From contig CAXAMN010000001.1 in assembly GCA_963970005.1 (NCBI GenBank), positions 3,719,329 to 3,783,328 on the forward strand: a stretch of 64,000 bases of DNA, in the 5' to 3' direction. Made by a program: the position numbers and the translations under genes. Numbering within the stretch: the stretch's first letter is position 1; every line of letters begins with the position of its first letter. Of this stretch, positions 48,207 to 57,286 are shown one piece after another. The notes below the pieces were generated by a model that searched no databases, had not been told where the DNA came from, and was given only the letters and a program-made list of their open reading frames with translations. Source of the DNA: Durusdinium trenchii. Its lineage: Eukaryota > Sar > Dinophyceae > Suessiales > Symbiodiniaceae.

Positions 48207-51200
48207 ATGACACCTAAGGCTGAGAGAGGCTTGGGAGACGACAGAGGCGAGGACAGAGGCTGCACTGTGAGAGTGATTTCAAGAGCCCCTGAGACTGGCC
48301 CTACAGTGGCTGTTGATCCGAAGCCCCAGCTCGGCCTTGAGGAGCCAGACCCATGCAAGGGTGTGGGTCGCTATGATGGTATGAGCACAGGACAGAAGCC
48401 AGAGGATGGTTTGAGGATGCCAGAGAGGATCATAGAGGATGGCAGCAGAGGAGAGAAGGTTGCTGACCGCCTGTGCCAGGTCACCTCCCTGAAGACTTTA
48501 GGACTGGGCCTGGCTTGGATCTTGTTTGAGGGCATCCGCTCCGGGCTATGCAAGGCATGGCTATGGAAGAACCTCGGCCGTTTCCTGAAAAATAGTGGCT
48601 GCGAGCAGCTTGGGAAGAGGCATCGTTCGCTTTTTCCCTTCCCTTTCGTTTGGAGTCGTCTGGAGGTGAAGCTTCGAGGGTCGTTGTTCGATGATATTTT
48701 CTTCGAAACTTTTTGGGAGCCGGCCGATTACGTGGATTCGTGGGTCCTCCTTTCAGTGAAGTTCTGTCAGCACCTTCATGGGGGTGACCTGGGCTTTAGG
48801 AAGGGGAACCTGCAAAAGGCACAAGTTGAATGCCTTAGGTGCATCTCGAGGCAAGTTGAGGTTATGTTAAGAGATGATCATGGTCACCCTACCTGGGGGG
48901 TAGCAGAAATCAAAGAGGAGCTAGCTAGTAAGGAGATAGGCTATGCAGGTGAGGAGATAGGCAAACTGGAAAAGTTAAGTGTTGAGCAGATCGCCCCTTC
49001 TCTCCCCTCGGCTGAACGTGGTGCTTCGATCCGATTGGAAGACTGGCTGACAGATTCGACACGTGAATTGCTTCGTCATCCCGAGAGATTGAAGTTGCAA
49101 GACCATGGACAAGACCTGCCGAACCTGAAGGGGCGTGTTCATATCAAGGAGGGCGAGAGGTTTGAAGTGGCGAAGCTACTCGTGGCTCGAAGAGTGTGCG
49201 TGTGGCGAAGAAGCACTGACACCCTAACTTTTCGAGGTATGCCTGTTAGGAACGGATTGTTTGGAGTTGCTAAACCGGGCAAAACCGTGAACGGAAAACC
49301 GATTCTGCGTGTTATCATGAACCTTGTTCCAACAAACAGCCTCTTCAGAGTTATCGAGGGCTCGGTCCATAGACTTCCTTCCATCACACAGTGGGGAACT
49401 ATTTTTGTAGGAGAAGGAGAGAAGATTGAAACCAGCCAAGCGGACATTTCCTCTGCCTTTTACCTTTTCCGTCTCCCTCCTATTTGGCAATGCATCCTCC
49501 CGTTCAACATTGAGACGAATGGCAAGCAGCTGGGACCAGATTTTCTTCCTGATGAAAAGTATGTGCTGTGCGCCAATGTCCTGCCCATGGGATGGCATAG
49601 TGCCGTCGGTCTCATGGAAGAAGCTGCTGAAAGGCTGTTGCTAGACAGTGGTTTATCCTGCTCCAATATAGTCAACCGAGTGAGTAAGCTGCCGAAGGGC
49701 TTCACGGAGTTGATGGAGGATGCAAAGCGGGAAGCTGAACCCTTTTGGCATATTTATTTGGACAACTTTGCCGCAGGACAGCGTGTGGCGGGTCCACATG
49801 AAGAGACCTTAGGAGGCCAACTTCACAGAACTGCAGAGGCAGGCTGGAATGCTAGGGGTGTGGTCACGGCTGCAGCCAAAAGCACCCACCGTGCCACTGA
49901 GGCGACTGAGCTGGGCGCAAAGATTCATGGAGAGGACGGCTGGCTAGGAGTCGACACACACCGGCTTCTGAAAGTGGTCAAGCTCAGCTTGTGGCTTGCA
50001 TTTCGCCCGAACGTGAGGGCAAAGACTCTGCAAATCACTATGGGACGGTGGATGCATGTGTTGCAGTTTCGTCGACCGGCCATGTCTCACTTCGTAGCCG
50101 TTTGGGACTTTTTCTCATTGGGCAAACGTAGACGGGAATGGCAAGCCAGGTTTGAGTTGCTCACTGCCTGTTTTGGTGCTCTCCTCTTCCACACTGACCT
50201 CACCACACGGCCTTGCGGAACAGTTGGAGCAAGTGATTCATCCATGAAGGGGGGCGCTGTGGGGATGAGCACTGGACTGACTGACCTTGGACGTGACTTC
50301 CTTAATTATGAAGCTGATCCGGAACGTCAAGGGCCTACTATACCAATCTTAGTTATTTCCTGCTTCGATGGTATTGGGGGGTGCATGAGAGCATATAATG
50401 TGGCTGGTGTTCGACCTCAACTCTACGTAAGCATCGAGATCCACCGACCAGCACGCCGCGTGAGCTCGCGCCGCTGGCCGGAGATAGTTGAGGTGGATGA
50501 TGTCACCCAGGTTTCGGAAGATGACATCAGACAGTGGGTCACTCGAGCAGGAGCCATAGAGCAGATTCACCTGTGGGGTGGCTTCCCCTGCAAGGATCTG
50601 AGCAGCGCCAAACACAGGAGGGCAAACCTAAAAGGTGAACACTCTGGGTTGTTCTACGAGCTCAAGCGAATTTGGGGATTGGTGCGCTCTGTGGGGAATC
50701 ACCTCAAGACGCTGATCTTCGCAGAGAACGTATGCTCCATGGATAAAGAGGCTCGTGACTTGATCTCCTGGGAGTTGGGCCTCTGGCCACTGCGAGTGGA
50801 CAGTGAAGCACTGGTCCCACTCAGCCGACCACGCTTCGTGTGGACAAACATGGAGCCCACGGACACGGACAGCATGTGGAGAGAGGACAAAGAAGGGTTC
50901 ACGCAAGTGCACTTCGTTTGTGACGCTGAGTGGCCCACCGATTGGATTCAACCTGGTTGCACCCAATATAGAGGTCCAGTAGTCTACCCCACATGTATGA
51001 GAGCCATCCCCAGGGACAAACCTCCTGAGCGCCCAGTAGGAGTGCACCGGTGTACCGCAGACGAGCTCATGCGTTGGCGACAGGACCAGTTCCGGTTCCC
51101 CCCTTATCAATATAAGGACGCCTATATGATCGAGGACACCATCTCAGGTAGTCTCAGGTACCTAGTCGCCACCGAAAGAGAACAGTTGCTTGGATACGGC

Positions 51201-51920
51201 TGGGGGCATACGCTCCCGGCCATGTCAGCTTCAGCAGCTAAATCCACTAAACGTGGGTATGAGGACGAGAGACTCTCTTTGTTGGGGGACAGCTTCCCTG
51301 TGAACACCTTCTGGTATTTTAGTGCTCAAGCATGCCAACAATGGGTTCCCCTGCAAACTGCACAACATTACCGAGATCGACTAGGACTTTGGCCGGGCGC
51401 TTGCACTCATATACAGAGGCTCACACCAATCGGTACCACCCGTCCGTTCGGATCGACGTGGGATGAGTGTTGGGAGACTGAGAGAGAGGAGGAGTCGCTG
51501 GTTCGTCAGTTGGCCCGGAGGACCACCCATACCGGGAGCGATATTAGGATAAGTACAGGAATCCCCACATGTCCTAAAGTTTACCCTCGGCAAGCTATCC
51601 CCTCAGACCTCTGGGAGTGGAAAATCACCCTAGCACGAAAATGGGATCGCCACGAGCACATCAATTGTTTGGAACTTCGAAGCATATTGTTGGCCTTGCA
51701 GTGGCGACTAGAGAGGGGTAAGCTTGGCAACATGCGCCTGTTACAGTTGAGCGACAGCGCAGTGAGCATAAGTATCCTCTGCAAGGGGAGAACCTCCAGC
51801 AAGGCACTACAACACGTAGTCCGGAAGATCGGTGCACTGGTCTTGATGGCCAACGCCATGGTGATGTACTGTCACGTCGACAGTATGAACAACCCCACGG
51901 ATGATGCCTCCCGGAGTTAG
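48207..51920 (+). CDS. pol: RT, RNase H and cytosine-5 DNA methyltransferase polyprotein
   Basis: 1237 codons from ATG 48207; the frame is open further upstream, but that part overlaps ORF1b. The reverse transcriptase runs from about 49130: the palm Asp lies in SQADISSAFYLFRLP (49443) and the active-site box is YLDN (49755) instead of YxDD. RNase H starts with VGASDSSMKGGAVGMS (Asp at 50235). A C5-MTase domain follows at about 50340-51330: motif I SCFDGIGG (50358), motif IV GGFPCKD with catalytic Cys at 50589, motif VI FAENV (50718), motif VIII SRPRFVW, motif X LLGDSFPVN (51279). RNase H then resumes: HINCLELRSILLALQW (Glu at 51672), LSDS (Asp at 51753) and NPTDDASR (51891). The MTase is therefore nested between the first Asp and the Glu of RNase H. 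Confidence 0.88.
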   Translation: MTPKAERGLGDDRGEDRGCTVRVISRAPETGPTVAVDPKPQLGLEEPDPCKGVGRYDGMSTGQKPEDGLRMPERIIEDGSRGEKVADRLCQVTSLKTLGLGLAWILFEGIRSGLCKAWLWKNLGRFLKNSGCEQLGKRHRSLFPFPFVWSRLEVKLRGSLFDDIFFETFWEPADYVDSWVLLSVKFCQHLHGGDLGFRKGNLQKAQVECLRCISRQVEVMLRDDHGHPTWGVAEIKEELASKEIGYAGEEIGKLEKLSVEQIAPSLPSAERGASIRLEDWLTDSTRELLRHPERLKLQDHGQDLPNLKGRVHIKEGERFEVAKLLVARRVCVWRRSTDTLTFRGMPVRNGLFGVAKPGKTVNGKPILRVIMNLVPTNSLFRVIEGSVHRLPSITQWGTIFVGEGEKIETSQADISSAFYLFRLPPIWQCILPFNIETNGKQLGPDFLPDEKYVLCANVLPMGWHSAVGLMEEAAERLLLDSGLSCSNIVNRVSKLPKGFTELMEDAKREAEPFWHIYLDNFAAGQRVAGPHEETLGGQLHRTAEAGWNARGVVTAAAKSTHRATEATELGAKIHGEDGWLGVDTHRLLKVVKLSLWLAFRPNVRAKTLQITMGRWMHVLQFRRPAMSHFVAVWDFFSLGKRRREWQARFELLTACFGALLFHTDLTTRPCGTVGASDSSMKGGAVGMSTGLTDLGRDFLNYEADPERQGPTIPILVISCFDGIGGCMRAYNVAGVRPQLYVSIEIHRPARRVSSRRWPEIVEVDDVTQVSEDDIRQWVTRAGAIEQIHLWGGFPCKDLSSAKHRRANLKGEHSGLFYELKRIWGLVRSVGNHLKTLIFAENVCSMDKEARDLISWELGLWPLRVDSEALVPLSRPRFVWTNMEPTDTDSMWREDKEGFTQVHFVCDAEWPTDWIQPGCTQYRGPVVYPTCMRAIPRDKPPERPVGVHRCTADELMRWRQDQFRFPPYQYKDAYMIEDTISGSLRYLVATEREQLLGYGWGHTLPAMSASAAKSTKRGYEDERLSLLGDSFPVNTFWYFSAQACQQWVPLQTAQHYRDRLGLWPGACTHIQRLTPIGTTRPFGSTWDECWETEREEESLVRQLARRTTHTGSDIRISTGIPTCPKVYPRQAIPSDLWEWKITLARKWDRHEHINCLELRSILLALQWRLERGKLGNMRLLQLSDSAVSISILCKGRTSSKALQHVVRKIGALVLMANAMVMYCHVDSMNNPTDDASRS

Positions 51921-52851
51921 ACAGAGGCTGAAGAGGAGAAACACTGAGGAGAGAAGAGAAGAGAGGCGAGGCCTCTCCCTTAGAGAGCTGGCTGTCAAGC
52001 AGGCAACAATCCGCAGGTACAAGAAGGCTCTTGTGAAGGGTCTCAATGCCTGGGACTTCACCACCAACTTTTCCTCCATTGCCATGCTAGATCTTGATAT
52101 CGCAGAGTATATTGAATATGCATTTGAGGAGGGGGAGTCAATAGGACACATCAGTGACTTCCTCTGCGGACTTCAGATGTTTGTTCCTGTCCTGCGCCGA
52201 CGTCTCAGTCAAGCATGGCACATGTTTAAGGTATGGAAGAAGGTTGAGAGGAACCTCCAGGCGACCCCGTTGCCGCCAAATCTCCTCCGTGCAATGATGG
52301 GTTACTGCCTTAAAAGCGGTGCTCTAGACTTTCTACTACTCCTTTGTTTGGGCTACTTCGCCCTTCTCCGGACGGGGGAACTCATGACCTTAAGATGCAA
52401 GCACCTCCAACTTTCATCTGGGTGTGCCCTGGTCTATTTAGCTGAAACAAAGACAGGAAATCGTGAAAATCGTCAAGAGCACGTTGTCATTAGGCAGCCA
52501 CAAGCCCTTGCGGTCATAAAGGCCTTTCTCCGGACGCGTGGTGAAGAGGACGCATATATTTGGCAGCTTTCTTCCCAAAAGTTTCGAGAGAGCTTCTCCC
52601 TCCTGCTTGATCACTTCAACGTAGGAGGCCTGGGGTTCAGGCCCTACAGCTTGAGGAGGGGAGGGGCAACCTCCCTCTACCGGCAGGGATGGCCGACCGA
52701 AAACATCCTGATCCTCGGTCGGTGGAAGAGCACGGCAAGTGCTCGAACCTATATAGATGATGGTCTCACCCAACAAGCTTCACTTCAGTTTTCATCTAAA
52801 GTGCTGGCAAAAATAGCCTGTTTCACGAAACACTTTCCGGAATTCCTCTAA
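51901..52851 (+). CDS. Tyrosine recombinase
   Basis: 316 codons. The start overlaps the end of pol by 20 bases. The N-terminal SAM-like helical domain (residues ~30-110) is followed by the catalytic domain: Arg157 in LLRTGEL, a basic residue in the ETKTG hairpin, YSLRRGGAT (Arg252), GRWKS and the nucleophile Tyr284 in SARTYIDD. The box-II His of HxxR is Tyr249 here, and the second H/W position is Trp. It would integrate a circular cDNA by strand exchange. ATG 51901 is the first in the frame. Confidence 0.88.
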   Translation: MMPPGVRQRLKRRNTEERREERRGLSLRELAVKQATIRRYKKALVKGLNAWDFTTNFSSIAMLDLDIAEYIEYAFEEGESIGHISDFLCGLQMFVPVLRRRLSQAWHMFKVWKKVERNLQATPLPPNLLRAMMGYCLKSGALDFLLLLCLGYFALLRTGELMTLRCKHLQLSSGCALVYLAETKTGNRENRQEHVVIRQPQALAVIKAFLRTRGEEDAYIWQLSSQKFRESFSLLLDHFNVGGLGFRPYSLRRGGATSLYRQGWPTENILILGRWKSTASARTYIDDGLTQQASLQFSSKVLAKIACFTKHFPEFL

Positions 52852-52867
52852 ATCACCGTTGGCGAGT

Positions 52868-52882
52868 GACCGTTAAACGGTC
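52868..52882. other. Perfect 7-bp palindrome after the recombinase gene
   Basis: GACCGTT-A-AACGGTC, 16 bases after the recombinase stop. It could be part of the element's terminal or junction repeats, or a transcript 3' hairpin. Confidence 0.6.
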
Positions 52883-52937
52883 AGGGAGCGTGGTGAGAGT
52901 GATCGTTTCTTTTGTTTCATCAAAGATATATGGTCAA

Positions 52938-52947
52938 NNNNNNNNNN
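52938..52947. other. Assembly gap (10 N)
   Basis: Ten Ns interrupt the sequence 86 bases after the recombinase stop. The true gap size may differ, and the 3' end of the element may be missing. Confidence 1.
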
Positions 52948-53397
52948 CCAAACCTCACCTTGCTCGCAGCAAAATGTGCACGAGACGAAAGAGTATACTG
53001 TTGACGTTCCAGGTGCCGTGCCTCATCAAAGCCTGAGGATTCGCAGTTGTTCCTTGCGAAAATGGCGATAGGTTTCTGAAGCGATGACTTCAGCAGGTGG
53101 GTGCAAGTGAATGTCTATGTTTCACAATCCTATGAAGGGTGAATAAGGGTGAGAGACACGTTTCCTATCGTTTCCTGGTCTAACACCTGGCAGCAAACAC
53201 AACATGCACGCACAAAATCGTTCAGTTGTCAAATCATGTTCAACAGATCAATTTCACTTCAAGGCAAAACCCCTTTCTTCTACGATTCTTCCGTTGTATT
53301 ACCGGAAAAAAAAACAGCAAAACCACTCTCAACATATATGTAGTTCAGGTGGTTTTGCCGGTAGAAGCTGGGCTTCTCCGATCCACAGTTTCTCTAG

Positions 53398-53636
53398 GCA
53401 AGCTGCCTTCACCTTCGAGGCCTCAAGGTTTTCCTTGGACCACTTGGCGGTGTCTCGGCAGCCGAAACGGAGGAAGAGCGTGCGAAAAGAATTCTAGCCA
53501 CGGCCTCAATAGAGGTGGGTCAGAACCCGACTGTGAGATCCTATCCCAGTTGGTAACCCAGGTTGCGCGTGCTATTTGCCACTGAACCTCTATTGGTACA
53601 CTTTTTTGGAAGATTCACCTGGAACCTGAAGACTAG
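53398..53636 (+). CDS. Two exons separated by an introner-like intron (3' end of a gene)
   Basis: Exon 53398-53514 follows TTTCTCTAG (AG 53396-53397) and reads LKVFLGPLGGVSAAETEEER then AKRILATASIE, with good codons. It ends AATAGAG|GTGGGT exactly inside the left terminus of element C. The 98-base intron 53515-53612 ends CTTTTTTGGAAG. The second exon continues in phase as IHLEPED and stops with TAG 53634-53636. Two competing frames lack this splice logic. The family is unknown. Confidence 0.5.
53507..53595 (-). repeat. Introner-like TIR element, copy C
   Basis: 89 bp with 10-bp perfect TIRs CAATAGAGGT/ACCTCTATTG. The reverse orientation matches copy D (AAATAGCACGC, ACCTGGG, TACC, AACTGGGATA). 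The first 8 bases are read as exon, and the GT donor is bases 9-10 of the TIR. Confidence 0.85.
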
Positions 53637-53661
53637 GTTTCATCGCTTTGTAGAGGAAGAA

Positions 53662-54174
53662 ATGGTCAGACCCAGTCTGGTCCATGCCAGGTTCCATGTT
53701 ACGATCAGACTCTTCCATGCCATGTCACGTCCGTCTTTGCCGAATGATGCCGGGAAACCAATCTGGATGGGCGGCAGAACTGAAACCATGAGAGGACCAT
53801 GGTTGAACTGGACCAGATCGGTGGTTCTCACTCATTCACTCCACCGAAAACGGGTCCTGTCTCACCATCAAAGTGCATGTCGAATTGCTGAGCTGGGTGT
53901 CTCACCAGGCGTGGGTGGACGTGGCGTGGGTGGACGGTTCTTGATTGGCATCATGGCTGATCTTCCAGTATTGAAGGCTAAGAACTCCATATTCTCGGTG
54001 TTTGGTGGTTCTTCATCCCCTAGGTGTGTGCGTGACAGACACTTCGTCTCTCTTGACATGTCGCTTTGGTGTTGCAAGGAAGAGTTGAAAGACCTGACTC
54101 TGCCACAAAAGTCCCTGCGCGGACCCCAAGTTTCCCCACGTCCTAAAGCGGTGGTGGTCCCGTCCACTATGTGA
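53662..54174 (+). CDS. Hypothetical protein, 170 aa
   Basis: ATG 53662 to TGA 54172-54174; the frame is open upstream to 53563. Protein-like throughout (HHQSACRIAELGVSPGVGGR, NSIFSVFGGSSSPRCVRDRH, WCCKEELKDLTLPQKSLRG). A GGACGTGGCGTGGGTGGAC direct repeat encodes GGRGVGGR. A 188-codon minus frame overlaps. No domain was recognised. Confidence 0.4.
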   Translation: MVRPSLVHARFHVTIRLFHAMSRPSLPNDAGKPIWMGGRTETMRGPWLNWTRSVVLTHSLHRKRVLSHHQSACRIAELGVSPGVGGRGVGGRFLIGIMADLPVLKAKNSIFSVFGGSSSPRCVRDRHFVSLDMSLWCCKEELKDLTLPQKSLRGPQVSPRPKAVVVPSTM

Positions 54175-54506
54175 GGATGGGTCAACTTGGAACCCGAATT
54201 GTCCAGCAGGTCGGTCAACCGACACCAGGTGGTCCTCTCAGGGTCTTTCGTATTTCCAACATGATTTTGAGGTGAGTGAACCTCACCTTCTCCTGTAGAT
54301 AGAAGACATGGTTCATTTCGAGTCGCACCTACTTGAGCCACGAGCCTGACCTCGCCTGACTGACCTGGCACTGATCGGAGCCGTTCGGGATCCCTTGGGG
54401 CTGGGAGGCTCCACCGAGTTCTCGGCTCATCCATGGTATCCTGGGGAATCCATTATCAGACTTGGGGAGGGTTGGTGCTTTTTCTGGGTATAGGACATAC
54501 GTAGGA

Positions 54507-55103
54507 ATGGCAGGAATTCACCTCCAGAATAAGATGATCCTCGTGATTCCTCGATCAGTTGAGCCACTTCCGATGGATGAAACAGAGATTCGGCTTTGCA
54601 GACTGGCAGTGTGGCAGGTCATGATTTATGTGACATTACGTGACCAAAGTGCCATACATGCTTCCTGCGGTGTGCGTGTCGAAATTTCTACCGGCTCCAT
54701 GCCTATGGCGGAAGTCTGTGTCCCGGGTTTGTCTGGAAACAAGAAGACCTCGTTCCGCGCGGACGGCCTCAAGTTGAGCAAACCAAAACCTTCAGAGTCA
54801 GACCAAAACCCTCAGAGTCAGACTGGTACTGTAAGTATGTCACCTTCTGGCGCAAGTCTGAGGTCCGCGAAGCAGGGCGGGAACACCTCGCAGTGCACGC
54901 TGCTGGTGGCCGACCAAGGTGACTCCGAGTCATTTCTGGTGCAAGAGTTGATGACAAGGGGTGATGTGTACCTCTCCCAGAAAGAGACATGGACCTTGAA
55001 CATTAACCTGGAACGCTGGCTGTTCCTACAAACCAGTGGCTGTTCCAGCACGATTCCGACCCGAGGCGCCACGCTTTTTTCCAGACAAAATAAAGAACAT
55101 TGA
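54507..55103 (+). CDS. Hypothetical protein, 198 aa
   Basis: ATG 54507 (first ATG; the frame is open to 54462) to TGA 55101-55103. The N-terminal half is beta-rich looking (MIYVTLRDQSAIHASCGVRV, STGSMPMAEVCVPGLSG). The middle is a Ser/Pro/Gln linker with a duplicated 20-bp CCAAAACC(T/C)TCAGAGTCAGA. The end reads CTLLVADQGDSESFLVQELM then LNINLERWLFLQTSG. No signal peptide or known domain. One of the best host ORFs here after the THUMP protein. A TAATAAAG-type A/T stretch follows the stop. Confidence 0.45.
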   Translation: MAGIHLQNKMILVIPRSVEPLPMDETEIRLCRLAVWQVMIYVTLRDQSAIHASCGVRVEISTGSMPMAEVCVPGLSGNKKTSFRADGLKLSKPKPSESDQNPQSQTGTVSMSPSGASLRSAKQGGNTSQCTLLVADQGDSESFLVQELMTRGDVYLSQKETWTLNINLERWLFLQTSGCSSTIPTRGATLFSRQNKEH

Positions 55104-55459
55104 GAGTTATTAATATTTGTCTGTTGGGTCATACATATTTTTCCTTACCATTGTGACCCAACAGATTAACTCCTAGCGACCGATGGGCCCCTTCTTGGAT
55201 CTGGGCTCCCTGCTCTTGACCTGGCGGTGTAATCCCAAGAGCAGGAAAGACGTGGACAAGAGGGATGAACCCTTTATGTTAATTATTAGAGAAGATTTTC
55301 CATAAAAATCAAGGGTGAATGCAGAAGATGGAAGTGGTGAAGGCCAGGTTCGTGGGGAAGGTGAATGACAGCGGTGAAGGGGTCCAAGGAATCCCAAGAA
55401 CACTTGATGCATGGCTTTCCATTATATATACAAATCACCTTCATGGCCACCTGTGCTCT

Positions 55460-55478
55460 GACCGGCACCGTGCCGGTC
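55460..55478. other. Perfect 9-bp palindrome with one-base centre
   Basis: GACCGGCAC-C-GTGCCGGTC, 18 bases outside the inverted-repeat arm at 55497. Confidence 0.8.
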
Positions 55479-55496
55479 ATCACCCTTCCTCTACGG

Positions 55497-55591
55497 GGTG
55501 TTTCACACACCCGCCTTGAGGGTTCCAAAGGTGGGGCTTCGCAGACATCACAGCATCTCCACCTGCGACCATGCAGCAGGTGGTAGAGGGC
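55497..55591 (+). repeat. Inverted-repeat arm 1 (partner 58537-58631)
   Basis: 95 bp; the reverse complement matches the partner at all but one position. It starts GGTGTTTCACACACCCGCC and ends GGTGGTAGAGGGC. Similarity stops sharply at the outer end. At the inner end both arms pass into CAACCCT-type minisatellites. Confidence 0.9.
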
Positions 55592-55601
55592 TGGATGTGT
55601 A

Positions 55602-55860
55602 TTCAACCCTCCAACCTTTTTTTTCAACCCTAACCTTTTTTTTCAACCCTCCAAGACGCTTTTTCAACCCTGGGTTGGAAAAAAATGTAACCCCTACTAA
55701 ATCAACCCATGGTCCTTATATTCCAACCTTTGTTTTTCACCCTGGAAACATGCCTTTTTCACCCTGGAAACATGTTTTTTCCACCCTTGAACCTTTTTTT
55801 CCAACCCATAAACATGCTATTTCAACCCTATGACACGCTATTCTAACCCTGGGTTGCGCC
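55602..55860 (+). repeat. CAACCCT-T(n) minisatellite attached to arm 1
   Basis: About a dozen imperfect units of TTTTTTCAACCCTGGAAACATG, 17-26 bp each. The reverse complement of 58415-58536 has the same unit. Confidence 0.85.
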
Positions 55861-55928
55861 GTGGGGGGCTGGCCTTTCAGTCCTAGGATGTAGACGCCTT
55901 CGTCGGAAGCTCGAATGATTCGGCCGCC

Positions 55929-56306
55929 CTATTCTGCTATCGCTGCTGGTCCTTCTCCACCGTTTTCCTTTTGCTTTGGCCTTGCTGGCTGGCTGCTGCC
56001 AGCCTCCACCTGCAGCTTCCGCTGCTGCCGCTGGTGCTGCTGCTTACTGCTTTGCTGTGCTGCAGCCGCTGCTGCTACCGCTGCTGGCGCCGCCGCTGTT
56101 GCCGCTGTTTGTGCCGGCGCTTCCTTTTTGCTTAGCTGTTGCTGCTCTGCTGGTTTGGATGCGTGCTCGTGCTCAGAAAGAGTCGGCAGCGCACAGAACA
56201 TCGCCGCTCCGGGCGACATGTTCCCAGAACAAATATGCTTGGTGCACTTTTTAAAGATTGTCAAAGGATCACAACAGACCGAGCCCTCTGAAATCCCGAA
56301 TATCAT
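55929..56306 (-). CDS. Putative Ala/Gln-rich exon
   Basis: A minus frame with plausible sequence MSPGAAMFCALPTLSEHEHA then a low-complexity Ala/Gln/Lys region (KKEAPAQTAATAAAPAAVAA, KQQHQRQQRKLQVEAGSSQP) to TAG. The plus strand reads the same GCT repeats as poly-Cys/Leu/Ala. Composition favours the minus strand. It may be an exon; coding status is uncertain because the DNA is a degenerate trinucleotide repeat. Confidence 0.33.
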   Translation of the reverse strand: MIFGISEGSVCCDPLTIFKKCTKHICSGNMSPGAAMFCALPTLSEHEHASKPAEQQQLSKKEAPAQTAATAAAPAAVAAAAAAQQSSKQQHQRQQRKLQVEAGSSQPARPKQKENGGEGPAAIAE

Positions 56307-56681
56307 GGCTACTATGCACGCCCTCCTACACCCAGGCCCCCCTATTGAAACCTATGTTCAGACATTAGTAAGGCCTAAGCAGGCTTCAAACCTCAGTTTC
56401 TACTCGGTAGGCGCTCAACACAGCATGGAACTCTTACCGGGATGTTGTTTTCCTTCAGTGAGGTTTTGGTCTTGTTTCGGTCCTTTGCTAAGACCTCGGT
56501 CTTGTTTTCTTGTTAAGACCTCGATAGGCCAGCGTACATGAACATGTCGTGAAACTGTGCTTGTCTGGCAGTGGCTGCTGGCTCTGGGTAGCCACAGTAA
56601 ACATACAAGCAAACAAGTTCGTCCAGATTTGCTAGCAAAGTTGCAGTGCAGTGCATAGGTCACACCTTGGAACATTAGACT

Positions 56682-57119
56682 CTATATATAGAGTTTTCTT
56701 CTGTCAGCCCTAGCCAGTTCTCCTTTTCTTTGAACTGACGCACCGGCAGCCGGTGCACCACTTGGCAGACTGGCCCGGTCCCCCAGCAATCGTCGTAAGA
56801 GGCCTGAAAGCCTGAGAGGTTTGTCCTTTTTATTCTTCCCATCCCGAGGGTGCATGCGCCAAAGGGCCTGCTGCGCCACAACATCGCATGGTCCATGTTC
56901 CATGTTCCATGTGGGTCTCTTCCAGAGCATACAGCCCACGGGGGCACCACGGCAGCGCCACGAAAGTCTCTTCCTGGGACGTACGAACTTCCACCTGGCG
57001 CACTTGACTGACTCGCCGGACAGAGCTGGACCCAGTGTTATATTTTTCTCACTGGCCTTCTGACACCCTGTCCAGTCTTGCCTGTCATTGGCTGCTCTGA
57101 TCCGCGCGTCGGTTTCCAT
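56682..57119 (-). CDS. Hypothetical protein sharing its N-terminus with a duplicated ORF
   Basis: 145 codons, start METDARIRAANDRQDWTG. The first 31 codons lie in the 164-bp repeat 57026-57189; the other repeat copy begins a different ORF (57594-57887, minus) with the same 31 residues. Beyond the repeat the sequence is basic and plausible (KCARWKFVRPRKRLSWRCRG). The shared start may be a duplicated 5' exon or chance openness. Confidence 0.33.
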   Translation of the reverse strand: METDARIRAANDRQDWTGCQKASEKNITLGPALSGESVKCARWKFVRPRKRLSWRCRGAPVGCMLWKRPTWNMEHGPCDVVAQQALWRMHPRDGKNKKDKPLRLSGLLRRLLGDRASLPSGAPAAGASVQRKGELARADRRKLYI

Positions 57120-57189
57120 GCACCTTGAAGTTCAAACAAAGGAAGACAGTTTAGGGGCTCCTGGCCTTGTTACTAGGGGCAAGGACGCT
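57026..57189 (+). repeat. 164-bp exact direct repeat, copy 1
   Basis: Identical to 57794-57957. It runs from CTGGACCCAGTG to GGGGCAAGGACGCT. Confidence 0.95.
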
Positions 57190-57190
57190 G

Positions 57191-57286
57191 ACGCTACTAG
57201 GGCCCCCTGTCCTTACGCTACTAGAGGCTCGTGGCCGAACTACTCGGAGCAAGGACGCCGATTGGCTTGTGGAGCGGGCCGGCGTC
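57191..57286 (+). repeat. 96-bp direct repeat, copy 1
   Basis: Matches 57993-58088 with one difference (CCCTGTCC against CCCTGGCC). It contains GGCTCGTGGCCGAACTACTC and ends in GCGGGCCGGCGTC. Confidence 0.95.

Larger units (their letters stand above)
45756..52851 (+). mobile_element. Tyrosine-recombinase (DIRS/Ngaro-like) retroelement with a DNA methyltransferase
   Basis: Four plus-strand ORFs in tight succession: two gag-like ORFs, an RT/RNase H polyprotein containing a cytosine-5 methyltransferase, and a tyrosine recombinase overlapping its end. YR retroelements integrate by recombinase instead of integrase and usually have split or inverted terminal repeats. I could not find the terminal repeats; the left end lies somewhere after 45420 and the right end is obscured by the assembly gap at 52938. 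Limits given are the ORF limits. All four ORFs are intact, so the element may be functional. Confidence 0.88.
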
